64,000 nt of DNA from Lineus longissimus (lineage: Eukaryota > Nemertea > Pilidiophora > Heteronemertea > Lineidae): the NCBI RefSeq assembly GCF_910592395.1, contig NC_088325.1:5545501-5609500 (forward strand). Reading direction: 5' to 3'. Under the pieces are notes generated by a model that did no database searches, was not told the origin of the DNA, and saw only the letters and a program-made list of their open reading frames with translations. This document shows positions 27,301-36,408 of the stretch, piece after piece (the first letter of the stretch is position 1; every line of letters begins with the position of its first letter). The position numbers and the translations under genes are program-made.

Positions 27301-30300
27301 TAATGTGACAGCGCAATTAAGTTGGAACATTGTGTCTTTGATGACTTTCAACGAAATGTGGTTGTGTTCATCTGGAAATATGAGAATCACACTCATGTCC
27401 GTTTTAGTTGTAACGGTATTGGCGCCCAAGAGTTAATTGGGAGCGAAGATTTCTTATGGCTATTACAAATATACATATACAGACTGATGTGATATAACTC
27501 CAAATTTGATAAAGCGCAACGTATAGCAAAGAGTGAGTGCTCAACTGTAATTTGATATAATAAGAATTCAGAGTGTTTGTTTTGAGTGGAAATATCACAC
27601 GAGTAGTTGTCTTGTTCCACGGAAACCCACTCGACCTGCATGCGGTCTCGTGGGTTTCCATATTTATGGGCACCGGACTCACAGTCTGGGGACCATATTG
27701 ATATCACTCATGTTCTGGTTTCTTTCTTTCTGTTCAAATTCCACAAACATTATTGCGAGTGTTCTCCAAAACAGCTAAATAAACCAAAAATCAAATAAAA
27801 CCAAATAAACCAAATAAATCAAATAAATCAAAAATTCGGATCATTTCGATGACTTTGAAGCGTTTTTATGCTCCGATTTTCTGATTTTTTGGAAAATCTC
27901 CGAAGCGATTCAGTCAATCACTACAACTAGGCCACGCCCGTTTTGGTGACGTCACGTAACACGAGTTCGATTCGATGACATCACTTAAGCCCGAGTTAAA
28001 TCCGAGTGTTAGCATTCTCATACAAAACAGTTATTTCGGCTTAGAACTCGGCTTACTCGGTTCACGCATGCACATATGAAGCCACGGGCAGACCATTGAT
28101 AGATTGGTTCCCGAGAGACAAGACCACAATTGATTTTTTAAGCCTTTTAGCAGTTAAATTGTCAATGTTTGACCGCGACGCATCAAATACTGCGTGGGGT
28201 TGTGAATCTGAAATTTTGATATGATATTCTGGACAGTCGAGCAAGTAAATGGTGAAAAATAAACTGGTATTTGAGCAGGGAAATTTTTTGATAATCGACA
28301 AATTAGACAGACATTGATTGATATTTCCACTCTTTTCAGCCAACTGGCAGAAAAATCTCAAAACACGCCCCCTATTACCAAATTAGCAAAATTCGAAATT
28401 AACTTTTTCATCAAATAATTTATATCTGTAGACTTGCCACAACAAATATTTTTTCAATACCTCTCCAAATATGTACTTGAGAGTTAAAAACATGCACTCG
28501 TCTAATTGATAGGCCTCGACCATCCAACCTATGAATATTCATTAGTGGTCTTGTCTCCCGATGAGGTTATCGCACCTACATTTCGTGCTGGTTTTCCTTC
28601 TCTATAAGGCACCGTCCATTTAGTTCATACGCACCTATCCCCTCATTTTCCCACCCTCCCCCTGAACACACCTTCTCCGCTCTCGTCATAACCCCCTCCC
28701 CGTCTACGCATATGGATACCATCATCAGGCACCACTGCTTCCTCCCCAATCCTGGGGCCCATCAAATTTGTTGGTAAGCAAATTTCTCAGTCTAGTTAAA
28801 CATTTGAGATTTCAGTCTGCAAATACACGTATTTGCGAAAGGTAGTAGGTGACAGTTGTAGTAATGTGTGTTCAGGTTGATGACGAAACTGGACCCATGC
28901 AGTGTTGTCCCGCTGAATAGCCCTCTGACTGAATTCTGCTGTTTTCTTTGCTGCGTGTTTACATCTGTTCGCTCGACGATATGCACAGTGTGGTTGACCT
29001 GTTTATTTCCTGGATCTGCTGGCATTGTGTTGACTATACTTACACCCATTCCGTCATTGACTGCTACTCTCCAAGCGTTTCTATAATATTGGCTCACTGT
29101 CTATAGTGACCATTAAAGTTGCATGGGTTTTTTAACCTCATTTTGCGATGACCTCGTTTGTCCATAAGGGCTGACCGATTCGGGCGCAATCGGCATCATT
29201 GGCTGTGTTTGGCATCATAGGTGTGTCTCGTGAAGTGATTTTGGACAACAAACCATCGTATATATCTGTTTTTTCGTTTTTCCATGTAATTTTGCCACGC
29301 CCCTTTTCCAGGGTGTTATTCATATTGATTTATTATGGTCATATGTACGTACATTCGTACAAGGGGACGAGCTTACTATGTTCCAACAAATCGAGTACAT
29401 TCGCAAAATGTTGATTTTTTGGACGCGTGTGAGTAGTGCAAATCTGCCACAAACAATTTATTCCATTTGATTCCATTTGATTCCATCGACAAATATTTAA
29501 AGAAAAGAACGAATATCGTGCCAGTTCGATAGTTTCAGGTTTGATTAGTAAGGTTTGATCCGGGGGTGTGATAATGATATGCTACATTAGCCGATAATCA
29601 ACCTGGGATCGATGAAGTATTGCAGGTGTATGACTGTATGCAACTAAGCTCATGGTGAGCATTCGGAACGAGGTAATCACCGTAATTCCCGTCATCCATT
29701 AATGTTTACATCGTTCACTGCTTGCTTTCCGTACAAAATCAGTAAGTTTTCAGATGTCGAGGTGATGGAAATACTCATCGAAGTGTCAATTAGTTGTCTG
29801 TGAATCGCTGGCAGCATTGGTATGACCTGGTTTGGGTGACACTGACTGACAGAGTTGCACTTGCAGCCTGATGCGGATGGCCGGTGAATTCTGAAGTCAA
29901 CGTATACGTATAGGCCGGACATCCTAAACAGCGTCCACCAGCGTCCACCAGCGTCCACCAGGTTTCAAAGTTATCAAAATTATATTTTCTTGACATAAAT
30001 CAATAAAATAGGTTATTTAAAACATATTTTGCAAGTTTTATTGCAATATAGCTTCACACCACAAGTTTGTTGTGGCAATCTACGTCATCATGTCTTTAGT
30101 GGCCGCATCAGGGACACCATGCTAAGTCACATAAAGTGTGTCGTGGAGGTGTGTCCGCCAGACTACCGCGTGATTGGTTGACCTAGTTGATATATGTGTC
30201 AATTCGTTGTTTTTGCGACGACCAATAATGCAAATCATCAGCAAGAGTATTGACTTGTCGTAGTGGCCGGTAAGGGCGATGGGACGAGGCCTTACCACTA

Positions 30301-33300
30301 AGTCCGTAGTGTAACTAGTTGTAACAACCCTTCTTGGTTTATGCACATTTTGCAGTATTTATACCCTTAAAGAAGCAAATGATTTCAGCACATATAATCT
30401 GTGCCTCTTAATGATTCAGCAATATCTAGAAATCATCACTTGCGTGTTTCCAGGGAATGTGAAGATTGTTTTCATATTTTTGCATTTTTCTCCAAATATA
30501 GGGTTTAAAATGTGCCTTAGCCTGATTATACTTCTAAGCTCTTCAATTAGTACTCACATTTTAGTCTGGTGGTCCGCCATCTTGGATTCAGTAAGTGAAC
30601 CAATTGGTCCAGTCCCTGTTGACAACATTATAGCAATCATTTCTCACAGTGAGCCATTATCGCCGAATGGCTTGTTCAAATACTACTCGATCTAGTGGCC
30701 TACCACGTTCGTAGACAATTTTCTGGTCCAAGGTCATTGACCCGTAGTGTAAACTACATGGTAAACAAAGAGTTGTACATCTTCCATGGAGCACTTAAAT
30801 TTTACTAGACGCCAAAGAACCTTAAAACAGCTCGAATAAAATTTGTATAGACACAGATGGAATTAAACTATGACTTAGAAAAAGCGACCAGATAATTACC
30901 TGGTATTTTGACTGGTTAGAATCCATATTCACACTTTGATAATCCAAATAGCAGACTTATTAAATATTGATGAAACGTTGCAGAACTAACTTGAACAATT
31001 AGATTCCAAGGGATGAAAGTGAGGCTGGACAGGGTTAAAAAGGAAAAGATGCAGAAATGGGACCCAAATGACATTAACTCTTAAATATGGATGGTCAACT
31101 CCTAAAATTTACATCCAAGGCAAAACACACTCAGTTTGTTAAATTACAGAAACGCTCAAAGGAAATGTTTTATAATGATGCCAAAGGTGAAAAAGGGTCA
31201 ACATCTCTACACCAAGGTCTCGGGCTCTTTCAAGACAATGTTGTCGGTGTTTTCGTTTTGATCTTCCTCAAACACCCGAAATGTGGACGCTTCATCGTCT
31301 TGAATATGCGTCGTTGTGCTTGACTCAATCACTGAGCCGCCCGTTTTATGGCAATCTGATGTTCTTCGATTTCCTAATTCACAATCGATTCATTAACTAA
31401 ATTTCTGATAACTTCAAAACTGTCATTGAATAAGGCTGTCCTTAAACCGAATGCACATCACAGTTATTTAACGCGTTTATTAGGGAGTCAGTGAAACATC
31501 TCCTTCATCATGATCTTGATTTGATTATTACCCGAGCTCTAGGCCTGTACATCCCGGGTTTAAGCTGAAGTCCCTTGTATCACACTCATGTCCGAGTTAG
31601 TTGTACCGGTATTGGCGGCCAAGAGTTAATTGGAAGCGAAGGTTTCTTATGGCTATAACTTATATATATATAGTGGTAATATTCAACAGCGCAACTTAAG
31701 GCAAATAGTGAGTGCTCAACTGTGAATTGATATATATTTAGCCTAGCTGTAGGCCTATATATTCCGGATTAAGGAGCTGAGCTTCCTAGGATTATAACAG
31801 TCATGTCCAAGCTGAATGTGTTCAGCCACCCTCAATACCAGGGTCAGTTGTATGCACGCTTCTGCCCTCGAGTAAACCGATGATTATTCGCGGGATGAGG
31901 CGAAATATGCCCAATCATCGACCCGATCACTTTTGATTCAGAAAACCATCATCCAATCTAACGCACACTATCTTATTGGTCAAAATTACTAATACTGAGA
32001 CGAACACTGCGAAGTTCTTATTACAAGAACTTAGATTCTGTCAGAAGTGTTTATCATCCCACTCCGATCAAAACAAAGTGTCGGTAAATAACAAAAAGCC
32101 GCAGTTTTAGTGGAATGAACAAAACAATTCTTAGTAACTATACATTGGAACGATCTTTGCATCAATTTGAAACGATTTCTGAGACACAAGTTTGTGCATA
32201 TTTCCCAGGGCAGCAGGGGATGCTGTGACGTAGGAGAGTAGCCGGCAATTCGGCCGGTAGCTATTATGGCTATACGCAGGGCAGCGGCTCGATATAGGTG
32301 TCGAGTAAAATACCTTGCAGCTGGGGATGGTATTCAGCTCTCATGTCTCACGTTACCATTTTGGCATATTTGCCGTCCAGGTCCCATTGATTTATGGGTG
32401 GAGAGAACAAAATAGGGCTAATTAGCTCTATAAGTGTTCTCCTCAAGAGCGAAAATAAATAACAGCTATAATCTTTCCAAGAGTTGAACCTGTGACCTTC
32501 TGAGTACGAGTCCGGTGCTGTAACCATAATACTGTCTTTGCCACTACTCTCAACTACATCAGTGGTACAAGTGAAAGAGTATACAAAAAAATATAGCAAA
32601 ATGGTTTATCTAATCCCAAAACTGTCATCTGCATGAACACAACCGTGACAGCGAACAGTTAAGCACGCTAGGTTATACCATACACAACGTCATTCTCGGT
32701 ATAAGAGGATTAATTCATCTTACTCTAAAGGCAGAAGTACGTTTCTGAAGACAAATTAAAACAAGCTATCTCACAGTAAAAATTAGCAAATATTTCTGAT
32801 TTCCAGGGCAGAAGAACTTCACATGATAGCTAATCCACATTCAGGTGCCCCACTGTCTCAACGGGACCAAGACGACCGGCTTCTCTTTCTCTTTGTTCGA
32901 CCCCCTTATTTTCGAAAGTCTGATGTGTTCGCGATTATTTGACAACTCAAACCAAGTATTGTTTTTAGGGCTGAGAATAGTAAAAATCATTTTTTGAAAT
33001 GATCAGTTTCACTGGTTTAAAGACAAAAGGATAGGCGGCGCTACTGGTCTTTGCAAAATGTATCATAGGTCTCAAATACGTTCTGGCTTCGTAATTCGGT
33101 ATTGGGCGACCTCATTTGCATAATTGCCCGAGTTCAACACTTTTAAAAACAACAACAGTGGGCTTAAAAACTCATTATAAAAAGTTTCCAGCACCGTCTT
33201 CAATATCGTTTGTAGGATATACTTACTCTGTAGAAGAGAGCTACTGACTCGCTGCTGATATTGGCAGATGTAAAACACACAATTTACAGGGAAAACGAAA

Positions 33301-34348
33301 CATATTTATTATCAGTCTGAAAAATAGTGTGTTTGTCAGAGATTACGTAATCTAGCGTTTATCGTTTATAGTCAGTCTTTCCTTCGACCTTCACCGATTC
33401 TCGTTGTCTTAAACCTGAGGGCAGGCTGCTCGGTAGCTTTGGAGGCCTGCCTTTAGGGCTACCCAAGATCAAGACAATAAGAGTTGACGACGTCACGATC
33501 TCATAACATCGTCGTGACTTCGCGACGTGGCTGAATTCCATCGCAATAATGTAGAAAAAGGACGACAATGTAATGTCGTAAAAGTCGACGGTCTTTCAAC
33601 AGTCAGAGTCGGATTGCACGAGAAATGATCTCGAGCATTGATCTCGTGCAATAAAATATTTTCATTGAACGTTTGTATTGCACGCTCAGGTCATGCGATA
33701 AATGTTTCATGCATCTTTCCCACATTTCTCTCAAAAGAAAGTCTTCAAAGTTATGAAGAGCAGTGGGGTTTGCGTTGTCTTATAAAAGCCGGTCCCTGGA
33801 GCACTTTCCTTAATTTTGGTTGAATTTGAATGGATTCTTGGGGCAGTTTTGGGAGGTTTACATGGTCTTGTCTGCCGGATCACTTCACTTATGGTATATG
33901 ATAAAAGATCATCCGCTATCTTGAAAACGTATTTTCCAGGGTAATAACAATAGTATTGCATTTTGAGAGAATTTGGGAAAATCCCAGTTGGAAATGAAAA
34001 AAAGAGGAAATAATTATGTGGAATGTTACTGGCGACCAGTTAACATGGTTGGTTCAAAATAGACATTCAGTAACTCTGTTGTGACCTATGCAATTGGTGG
34101 GTACCCCTCAAGCACAAATTTGGTCACTCAAGTTAACCTTTAAAAGTTGTTTGTAATTTAGGGTTGATCTGTAGATATTCAGTTCCCCACACAGACTAGC
34201 AGAGACCATCGGGGACCACAGTTAGTTAAATCTTCTCATCTCTTTTCTTACTGACCTCTCTTGTCTCTTTCAGCGTTTGCTGAGTGCTCCGACGTCACTA
34301 GAAAATGGTGATGGCTTTGGGAGAACCATCGTGCCCAGATTCTTTTAA
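3..34348 (+). CDS. Receptor gene 1 (partial): tandem Ig cassettes, transmembrane segment, duplicated ITIM exon
   Basis: Ten exons are visible: 3-332, 877-1010, 1675-1873, 2915-3244, 3898-4031, 4665-4863, 12493-12644, 20420-20548, 24362-24490, 34274-34348. Phases join without conflict: the Ig cassettes are 1-1 units, the membrane exon enters in phase 1 and leaves in phase 0, and the last three exons are 0-0. The order predicts a type I membrane protein with at least four Ig domains outside, one helix, and a short tail of about 120 residues. The signal peptide and any earlier exons lie left of the window. No catalytic domain is seen, so the likely role is adhesion or recognition at the cell surface, with signalling through tyrosines in the tail. 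The architecture resembles animal inhibitory immune-type receptors, but no orthologue can be named. Cassettes A and B could both be used or could be alternatives. Exons in the 7.6 kb between 4863 and 12493 may have been missed. Confidence 0.8.
333..876. other. Intron, cassette A
   Basis: Noncoding. It aligns with 3245-3897 at roughly 10% divergence over its first part by eye. It ends in a pyrimidine-rich tract before the acceptor. No other element seen. Confidence 0.7.
877..1010 (+). CDS. Gene 1 exon: Ig domain 2, first half, cassette A
   Basis: The acceptor TTTTCAG is followed by a phase-1 exon ending in phase 0 at GTAAGT. It encodes the start of a C2/I-set Ig domain with cysteines in FTCTTNC and tryptophan in KISWRV. 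The domain is completed by the exon at 1675. It differs from the cassette B copy by only five bases (my count), far fewer than the preceding Ig exon. Confidence 0.85.
1011..1674. other. Intron, cassette A
   Basis: Noncoding and homologous to 4032-4664. It ends in a T-rich tract and CAG. No other element seen. Confidence 0.65.
1675..1873 (+). CDS. Gene 1 exon: Ig domain 2, second half, cassette A
   Basis: This phase-0 exon, after TTTTTTCCAG, ends in phase 1 at GTAAGC. It carries the closing Ig cysteine in YYISCTAENVFGEP, a typical I-set G-strand region, and an NAT glycosylation triplet. It is 199 bases, the same length as its copy at 4665. Confidence 0.85.
1874..2914. other. Spacer between Ig cassettes
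   Basis: Noncoding. Positions 2488-2775 hold a decayed MITE (listed separately). The rest shows only the acceptor tract before 2915. Around 2840-2870 there is a short partial repeat of the start of the Ig exon (CAGCCAGGACCAGTC). Confidence 0.5.
2488..2775 (-). repeat. Degenerate copy of the 443-bp GAGACAAGACC MITE
   Basis: The stretch containing AGGCAGAAAAATACT, ATCTGTAGACTTGCCA and CAATACCTCTCCAAAT matches, with many changes, the reverse complement of the MITE at 7142-7584 and the forward strand of 28115-28557. The terminal repeats are lost. It is an old copy, in contrast to the identical copies in the array. Confidence 0.6.
2915..3244 (+). CDS. Gene 1 exon: Ig domain 1, cassette B
   Basis: This is the same exon as 3-332 by length, phase and splice sites. 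It keeps LWCKL, the tryptophan, and ADNGEYRC. By hand I count 37 base differences in 330. Seven codons change silently and 23 change the residue. None fall in the first 18 codons. The changed residues are mostly in the central and C-terminal part of the domain. Confidence 0.85.
3245..3897. other. Intron, cassette B
   Basis: Homologous to 333-876, with an added triplicated 10-bp stretch near 3612-3645 (GTGTGGACGAAA repeats). No coding signal. Confidence 0.6.
3898..4031 (+). CDS. Gene 1 exon: Ig domain 2, first half, cassette B
   Basis: Copy of 877-1010 with the same length and phase. It has FTCTTNC and KISWLV. Five substitutions relative to copy A, three changing residues (H/Q, Y/H, R/L). Confidence 0.85.
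4032..4664. other. Intron, cassette B
   Basis: Homologous to 1011-1674. Noncoding, with nothing further seen. Confidence 0.6.
4665..4863 (+). CDS. Gene 1 exon: Ig domain 2, second half, cassette B
   Basis: Copy of 1675-1873 with matching splice sites and phases 0 and 1. It closes the second Ig domain with IKCTAENVVGEP. The N-terminal part and central loop are clearly diverged from copy A, while the G-strand region is conserved. Confidence 0.85.
4864..6841. other. Intron sequence, no gene recognised
   Basis: AT-rich in 6080-6420. A small hairpin with arms AGAGTCTTTC / GAAAGACTCT lies near 5665-5695. An open frame at 5222-5518 (98 codons) has no recognisable domain, and I do not call it. The stretch near 5190-5270 has a short resemblance to the dispersed element at 36409. 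Confidence 0.5.
6842..7120 (+). repeat. Left terminal inverted repeat of the Harbinger-like element
   Basis: It begins TAAAGCCCGCACCACACGG and pairs with 11764-12043. Within it, 6945-6961 and 6992-7008 form a perfect 17-bp hairpin stem, so each terminus can itself fold. Confidence 0.8.
7142..11552. repeat. Tandem array, 992-bp period: five MITEs and four spacers
   Basis: The MITE is 443 bp, bounded by 13-bp inverted ends GAGACAAGACCAC / GTGGTCTTGTCTC. Copies are at 7142-7584, 8134-8576, 9126-9568, 10118-10560 and 11110-11552. They are separated by four 549-bp spacers. The length is exactly 4 x 992 + 443. Copies look essentially identical: one base difference noted, AGATATT to AATATATT at about 10831. 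The array starts and ends on a MITE, as expected if it grew by unequal exchange between MITEs flanking one spacer. A mis-assembled count cannot be excluded from sequence alone. Confidence 0.9.
7813..8088 (-). other. Coding-like remnant in the array spacer (repeated four times)
   Basis: On the minus strand an open frame runs from about 8088 to a stop at 7813. It is rich in basic residues (PKRRKRTKSTKS) and followed by KDLPWPEYASYGAENLGCD. The composition looks like a real protein tail rather than random sequence, but I do not recognise it. There is no start codon near a promoter, and a stop lies just upstream. It recurs at +992, +1984 and +2976. Probably a captured fragment of a transposon or host gene. 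Confidence 0.35.
11569..11766 (+). pseudogene. Harbinger transposase, N-terminal fragment
   Basis: The frame begins MDQEDQIALILLLLL and is followed by a run of ten arginines. It then reads SLWTRPWIQRRE and LIAELREEDPMKYRQFHR. The W-x-R-P-W block and the ELR-EDP-x-x-(Y/F)RxF block are typical of the N-terminus of PIF/Harbinger (HARBI1-like) transposases. The frame runs straight into the right inverted repeat and stops. The catalytic DDE region is absent, so it is inactive. Confidence 0.75.
11764..12043 (-). repeat. Right terminal inverted repeat of the Harbinger-like element
   Basis: Reverse complement of 6842-7120, ending GTGGTGCAGGCTTTA. Its internal hairpin is imperfect compared with the left copy. 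Confidence 0.8.
12044..12492. other. Intron before the membrane exon
   Basis: No repeat or gene seen. It ends in TTTTTCTTTCCAG, the acceptor for 12493. Confidence 0.5.
12493..12644 (+). CDS. Gene 1 exon: transmembrane segment
   Basis: The phase-1 acceptor fits the phase-1 donor of the Ig cassettes. A short proline-rich stem (RPVTPSPPQS) leads to a hydrophobic helix, FWPIVATALFLLLVTAISIA and on to FIAVY. The basic stop-transfer sequence ERHRRQFNR follows, and the exon then leaves in phase 0 at GTGAGT. This orients the Ig domains outside and the next exons inside the cell. Confidence 0.85.
12645..13345. other. Intron, nothing recognised
   Basis: No exon, RNA gene or clear repeat seen. Confidence 0.5.
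13346..14130. repeat. Fold-back segment flanked by inverted 15-bp minisatellites
   Basis: Five units of CCTGTTTCGCCTATT (one with CCGCC) run at 13346-13420. Seven units of the reverse complement, TAGGCGAAACAGGAA, run at 14021-14130, broken once by TTTTG at 14081-14085. The 600 bp between carry no long open frame. Opposed minisatellite ends are seen in fold-back type and some nonautonomous DNA elements. No target duplication was found. Confidence 0.75.
14131..14529. other. Intron, nothing recognised
   Basis: No coding or structural signal beyond AT-rich sequence. Confidence 0.4.
14906..15247. mobile_element. MITE, 342 bp, 21-bp inverted ends
   Basis: Positions 14906-14926 and 15227-15247 are inverted copies with one mismatch (core TTAAAGGGAACTG). 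It interrupts a sequence rich in GGCGGCCGCTA motifs. No open frame, so it is nonautonomous. It is absent from the homologous place near 32380, consistent with insertion after the duplication. Confidence 0.7.
15440..15625 (-). repeat. tRNA-derived SINE-like segment
   Basis: On the minus strand it reads a tRNA-like stretch containing GGTTAGAGCACTGGGGTCAT and a B-box-like GGTCGCGGGTTCGAC. A core with TCTTGAACAAAGCACTA follows, the pattern of conserved-core SINEs. It cannot fold as a full tRNA. A diverged copy lies at 32385-32590. Confidence 0.5.
19566..23507 (+). repeat. Intronic tandem unit U2 (3.94 kb), with ITIM exon
   Basis: From the anchor at 19566 to the next anchor at 23508. It aligns with U3 over its whole length at a few percent divergence. 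The cytoplasmic exon lies 854 bases after the anchor. Confidence 0.85.
20420..20548 (+). CDS. Gene 1 exon: cytoplasmic ITIM exon, copy 1
   Basis: A 43-codon, phase 0-0 exon between TTTTTCAG and GTAAGT. It encodes an acidic, proline-containing tail segment with PPKYEKND and GIKYHKV. IKYHKV fits the ITIM pattern (I/V/L/S)-x-Y-x-x-(I/V/L), which when phosphorylated binds SH2-domain phosphatases in known receptors. Inclusion beside copy 2 keeps the frame. Two positions that are tyrosine in copy 2 are histidine here (AHDF, AHNEE). Confidence 0.85.
23508..27410 (+). repeat. Intronic tandem unit U3 (3.90 kb), with ITIM exon
   Basis: Same organisation as U2. The exon again starts 854 bases from the anchor. 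Confidence 0.85.
24362..24490 (+). CDS. Gene 1 exon: cytoplasmic ITIM exon, copy 2
   Basis: Same length, phase and splice sites as 20420-20548. Only five bases differ, and all five change the residue: A to V, K to N, S to P, H to Y and H to Y. The ITIM-like motif is kept as IKYHNV. Two further tyrosines appear in PAYDFHNAYNEE. If both exons are spliced in, the tail has two ITIM-like motifs 43 residues apart. Confidence 0.85.
27661..28800. mobile_element. Insertion in unit U4 carrying a MITE
   Basis: Absent from U2 and U3. It includes an A-rich CAAATAAA simple repeat (about 27775-27835) and a complete MITE at 28115-28557. The stretch 28562-28790 is C-rich and unrecognised. Confidence 0.5.
28115..28557 (-). 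mobile_element. 443-bp MITE, complete single copy
   Basis: Ends GAGACAAGACCAC / GTGGTCTTGTCTC, flanked by CCGA on both sides (28111-28114 and 28558-28561), so a 4-bp target duplication is likely. Same length as the five array copies, in opposite orientation. It shows that the MITE moves on its own, without the array spacer. Confidence 0.8.
31604..33420 (+). repeat. Intronic tandem unit U5 (partial)
   Basis: Starts at the variant anchor TACCGGTATTGGCGGCC. It matches the front of U1 (14530-16150) to about 33070 and then a segment like 17820-17930 near 33320-33400. The SINE-like segment at 32385-32590 corresponds to 15440-15625. No ITIM exon found. Confidence 0.6.
32385..32590 (-). repeat. tRNA-derived SINE-like segment, second copy
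   Basis: The minus strand contains CACCGGACTCGTACTCAGAA and GGTTCAACTC, a tRNA-like anticodon/T-arm pair. It was duplicated together with the surrounding unit rather than inserted independently. Confidence 0.45.
33421..34273. other. Intron before the last exon of gene 1
   Basis: A palindromic ATGATCTCGAG / GATCTCGTGCAAT region lies near 33620-33655. No gene seen. The acceptor tract is CTCTTGTCTCTTTCAG. Confidence 0.45.
34274..34348 (+). CDS. Gene 1 terminal exon
   Basis: Phase-0 acceptor, then 24 codons (RLLSAPTSLENGDGFGRTIV, then PRFF) and a TAA stop at 34346-34348. It joins in frame to either ITIM exon. Short, with no tyrosine. Supported by splice signal, phase and stop, not by homology. 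Confidence 0.7.
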   Translation, partial: RLLSAPTSLENGDGFGRTIVPRFF

Positions 34349-36177
34349 CCCAACGGACATGAAGGCGACCTGACGTAACCGCGCCTGTACAAAATAACAA
34401 GACGCTTAAAAGTATGTTTCAACCACTCTCAGCACCAATAACTACTCGCTAACCTTGTCTGTCAGTTGCCATCCGTCCATGATCCACCGAATTGGCAGTG
34501 TACACATATCACCAATCTGGGATCATTGTCAATTACGTATTACTGTCGATATCAAGATCATTTGTCATCTCCTTCGTTGATACTAATCATAGCGTTTTTT
34601 TCTGCACTTAGTTCGATCACTGTGATTTGGGATGTTAGCAACTTGTCTCACAGAGCTTTGTTTAGGAACTAAAAGGCGAGAGTCTCGCCTGAAGATTTTT
34701 GTGAATCCATACACTATCAATAATATCATTGGCACAATATTTGCCATGTTTTGCCTTTTGTATGAGTTGCACGCTCAAACTCGACTTTTCTCTGATGTAT
34801 CAATCATGGTCAAAATCGATCAACGTCTATCTTTTTTTGATCTGAAAATTAGAGCTTGCTTGACATGTTTGATCAATGCAGTGTGGGGTATTTATTTTAC
34901 CAAGTTGAAGTAAATGGTGATTTGTATTTATCCATTGTATCACATAAACCTATAATGTATTCATACTTTTATAGAGGCACTGAATTGTGCTGCTTTCAAT
35001 GTTCATTTTATTTCATTATGTGGACCGGCTGGGAGTTATGTAACAACTAAAGGCCCACAGCGCGGTAAGGTCCAGGCAAGTGGGCGTGAACCTATATGTG
35101 TATGTTCATTTGTATTTATCTGTGTTTTGTAGTTTCATATTCATGCCTGATAAACCATAGATTGTACGATCAGCAATTGTCATACTGTAATGACGATAAT
35201 GTACATTTTGCATAGGCATGTAGGTATCCCAGTGCGCTAAAGATTGATGGGGGTCAGATGGGATGACATATTCCTTGGAGATAAAGGGTGTGTCGCTCAG
35301 TAGCTGAATTTTAGAAAGATGGTAGGCCTTGTTTGACCCTACATGTATATACATATGCGAAGGTAGTTGGGTAGGAGTTTGTGTTTTTCATTAGCCGCCT
35401 GCCTCCCCATAGTTTGGCGAGTTTTTGAATATATTAGTACCATATGTCAAGGTGTCTCGCTTTTCGGGGATATAAGTCTACTTTTGACCACTCTGCAGTA
35501 ATGTGGCAATTGCATCGTCACATGATATCCAAGTTTCATTTAATTTTAGAAGGTTATTGGTTAACTGTGACATACAGTATGGGAATTTAAAGGCAATGAC
35601 GGCTTCAGATCATGATTTCTGTGATATTGGTAAACTTGATAAGTATTTGGACATTCAATTATTCAAGAGTCGACCCATGGACCGATCTAACTCTGGCAAA
35701 TGTAAGGTTGATCATGGTCACCACCTTTAATAGAGCCGAAATAAATATACAATACACCGATAATAAAACAGGACACAATGCTATTTTAGCCTGAAAAGAA
35801 AGAGCACTTTGATTCGCTCAGGTCCACTTAATTAGGCTCATTTAAGTTTTAAAGAGACCAAAATGAACAAATAAAGGAAACGTTCCATGCTGCACCATGC
35901 AAAACTTAAATGAACCAAACCGAATGGGACTATGTGAATAATATTATATTTTATTCCATAAACATACTTGACCGAATTCTGCAATGAGTATTATATATTG
36001 TACATTTGATCTATCAGTTCAGGTTTAAAACGTTTATTTGGCTCGTTTAGTTTGGCTTGTTTCATTCGGCTCGTTTCAACATTTACATACTACCAACATT
36101 AGCCTAACACTGACTGTTCATATACACAGTATGTTTAGGGTTAAGAAGTTGGGTCATTGTTTTATGCAAACTCGCCT
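34349..36177. other. Likely 3' UTR and flank of gene 1
   Basis: No other gene recognised. AATAAA at 35740-35745 and 35762-35767 are the first clear poly(A) signals after the stop. The stretch 36020-36080 has repeated GGCTCGTTT words. Confidence 0.4.
35740..35745 (+). terminator. Candidate poly(A) signal of gene 1
   Basis: AATAAA about 1.4 kb past the stop, with a second at 35762. No transcript evidence. Confidence 0.3.
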
Positions 36178-36408
36178 TAGGTGCACGGTTATCAGATTGT
36201 AAGACAACGAAGTTATTAAAGCGAGCTAAAGGTAGATGGGAGTCATGGATTGGGTGGATCTATGTTGGAGATTAGGTGGTATAGTCCGGGGTATAGTTGA
36301 ATTTTAGGGATATTATTTTGGTCCTTTTCGGCCTTATGCTTAGATATTTGAGCATGACTTGGTTTTAGTACCTAGTTGAATGACATTTGGAACGTCAGTA
36401 TCATTTTT

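Larger units (their letters stand above)
27411..31603 (+). repeat. Intronic tandem unit U4 (4.19 kb), eroded
   Basis: It matches U2/U3 at 27411-27660 and again at 28801-29005 (equivalent to 19831-20040). Between these is a 1.1 kb insertion. The rest shows no clear match, and I see no copy of the ITIM exon. Positions 29931-29960 are three copies of GCGTCCACCA. Nothing else recognised in 29005-31603. Confidence 0.6.

Noticed and set aside
28264-29500. A third copy of the ITIM exon expected in unit U4
   Set aside because: I looked for GATGATTCATCAAGG and related words in 28.8-31.6 kb and saw none. U4 loses similarity after about 29005.
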